Source: JADFXI01 sp050011415 | Lineage (GTDB): Bacteria; Nitrospirota; Thermodesulfovibrionia; Thermodesulfovibrionales; Dissulfurispiraceae | Length of the DNA: 6,786 nucleotides | Assembly: GCA_050011415.1 (NCBI GenBank) | Contig: JBEKJD010000175.1 | Coordinates: 1 to 6,786, forward strand | Direction of reading: 5' to 3' | In this document: piece after piece, positions 6,295 through 6,786 of the stretch | How the letters are laid out: each line of letters opens with the position of its first letter | How positions within the stretch are numbered: position 1 is the stretch's first letter | Notes under the pieces: generated by a model | Databases searched by the model: none | The model's input: the letters and a program-made list of their open reading frames with translations, nothing else | Told to the model about the DNA's origin: nothing | Position numbers and translations under genes: made by a program

Positions 6295-6299
6295 GGGAG
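6295..6299 (+). promoter_or_regulatory. Ribosome binding site of the TonB-dependent receptor
   Basis: GGGAG ends three bases before the ATG at 6303. The spacing is short but this is the strongest Shine-Dalgarno-like sequence before any gene here, and it fixes the start that yields a good signal peptide. Confidence 0.6.
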
Positions 6300-6302
6300 A
6301 CG

Positions 6303-6786
6303 ATGTTCAGAATAATTCCGGAACACCTGAAAAGAAATTTTTGCTATTATCTTTTTATTCTGTCCTTTTTGCTGCCATCCTTTATGCATCCTGAGGCAGG
6401 TTATTGCCTTCCCAACGACGAAGAAGATGATACCGCTACGATGGAAAGTCTCTTGAGTATGAGCATTGAAGACCTGATGAACGTCGAAGCCGTGACCGCC
6501 AACAAAAAACCTGTAAAGGTAGCTGATACGGCTGCAGCAATTTTTGTGATTACGCAGGACGACATTCGCCGTTCGTCGGCAACCACAATTCCCGATTTGT
6601 TGCGCATGGTCCCCGGACTGCAGGTAGCCCGGGTGGATGCCGTAACGTGGGCCATATCAGCCAGGGGCTTCAATAGCTCTTACTCTAACAAACTACTCGT
6701 CCTCGTTGACGGAAGGACAGTATATAATCCTTTATTCTCCGGGGTCTACTGGCATACCATAGATATGCCGATGGAGGACATAGAGC
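6303..6786 (+). CDS. TonB-dependent outer-membrane receptor, N-terminal part (cut by window edge)
   Basis: The open frame runs 161 codons to the right edge without a stop. Residues 1-35 look like a signal peptide: basic K10/R11, a hydrophobic core YYLFILSFLLPSF (15-27), then a probable cleavage region near AGYC. An acidic patch NDEEDD (38-43) follows. The segment SIEDLMNVEAVTANKKP (54-70) is the lead-in typical of one TonB-receptor subfamily. The plug domain begins near residue 73: AAIFVITQDDIRRS, IPDLLRMVPGLQVAR, AISARGFN, LLVLVDGRTVY and PLFSGVYW. The beta-barrel and TonB partner lie outside the window. Members import scarce ligands such as siderophores, cobalamin or metals with proton-motive energy, but the substrate cannot be read from the plug. 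GGGAG three bases before the ATG supports the start. The gene follows the pil pair on the same strand after 108 bp, which holds a candidate promoter and operator, so it may be transcribed separately. Confidence 0.92.
   Translation, partial: MFRIIPEHLKRNFCYYLFILSFLLPSFMHPEAGYCLPNDEEDDTATMESLLSMSIEDLMNVEAVTANKKPVKVADTAAAIFVITQDDIRRSSATTIPDLLRMVPGLQVARVDAVTWAISARGFNSSYSNKLLVLVDGRTVYNPLFSGVYWHTIDMPMEDIE

Noticed and set aside
6393..6410. Lipoprotein signal peptide at the receptor N-terminus (Cys35)
   Set aside because: The residues before the cysteine (AGY) do not fit a lipobox, and TonB-dependent receptors are normally exported by ordinary signal peptidase I substrates.
5049..6673. Small open frames antisense to or overlapping pilT and the receptor (5049-5276, 5664-5972, 5749-5955, 5875-6081, 6165-6389, 6401-6673)
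   Set aside because: All overlap confidently assigned coding sequence. The one spanning the 6195-6302 intergenic region (6165-6389, minus) has no motif and covers the receptor's signal peptide and ribosome site.

Overview
The window looks like a chromosomal segment of a Gram-negative bacterium: it encodes the start of a TonB-dependent outer-membrane receptor and two type IV pilus motor ATPases. Base composition is moderate by eye, not counted. The style of the signalling protein and of the receptor resembles Nitrospirota or deltaproteobacterial lineages, but this is an impression from family resemblance and the host cannot be assigned from this sequence.

Layout. Positions 1-3252 (minus strand) are one uninterrupted reading frame of 1,084 codons that runs off the left edge. 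It encodes a very large, apparently cytoplasmic hybrid sensor histidine kinase. Its domain order is an N-terminal dehydrogenase-like Rossmann domain, GAF, PAS, a coiled coil, HisKA, HATPase, two receiver domains, and a GGDEF domain cut by the window edge. Positions 3253-3303 form a short divergent intergenic region with a sigma70-like promoter facing right and a TATAAT-like box facing left. Positions 3304-5052 (plus) encode a PilB-type pilus extension ATPase with an N-terminal MshEN domain, the domain that binds c-di-GMP in MshE. After a 32-bp gap containing a tandem heptad repeat, 5085-6194 (plus) encodes a PilT-type retraction ATPase homologue whose Walker A lysine is replaced by threonine. 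A 108-bp intergenic region with a perfect 15-bp palindrome precedes the start of a TonB-dependent receptor (6303 to the right edge).

How the parts may work together (inference). The kinase ends in a PleD-like REC-REC-GGDEF module. The GGDEF active site is degenerate but the RxxD inhibitory-site motif is kept, so it looks more like a c-di-GMP receptor than a synthase. The divergently transcribed PilB carries one well-conserved and one eroded c-di-GMP-binding motif. The arrangement suggests a locus in which a possible NAD(H)-sensing phosphorelay and c-di-GMP converge on a type IV pilus-like machine. The adjacent PilT homologue is predicted to be unable to hydrolyse ATP by the normal mechanism. 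No pilin, PilC, PilM-Q or tonB/exbBD gene lies in the window, and I saw no tRNA, rRNA, CRISPR array or insertion sequence. The four genes plus the two intergenic regions account for the whole window; there is no gene-free stretch over 300 bases.
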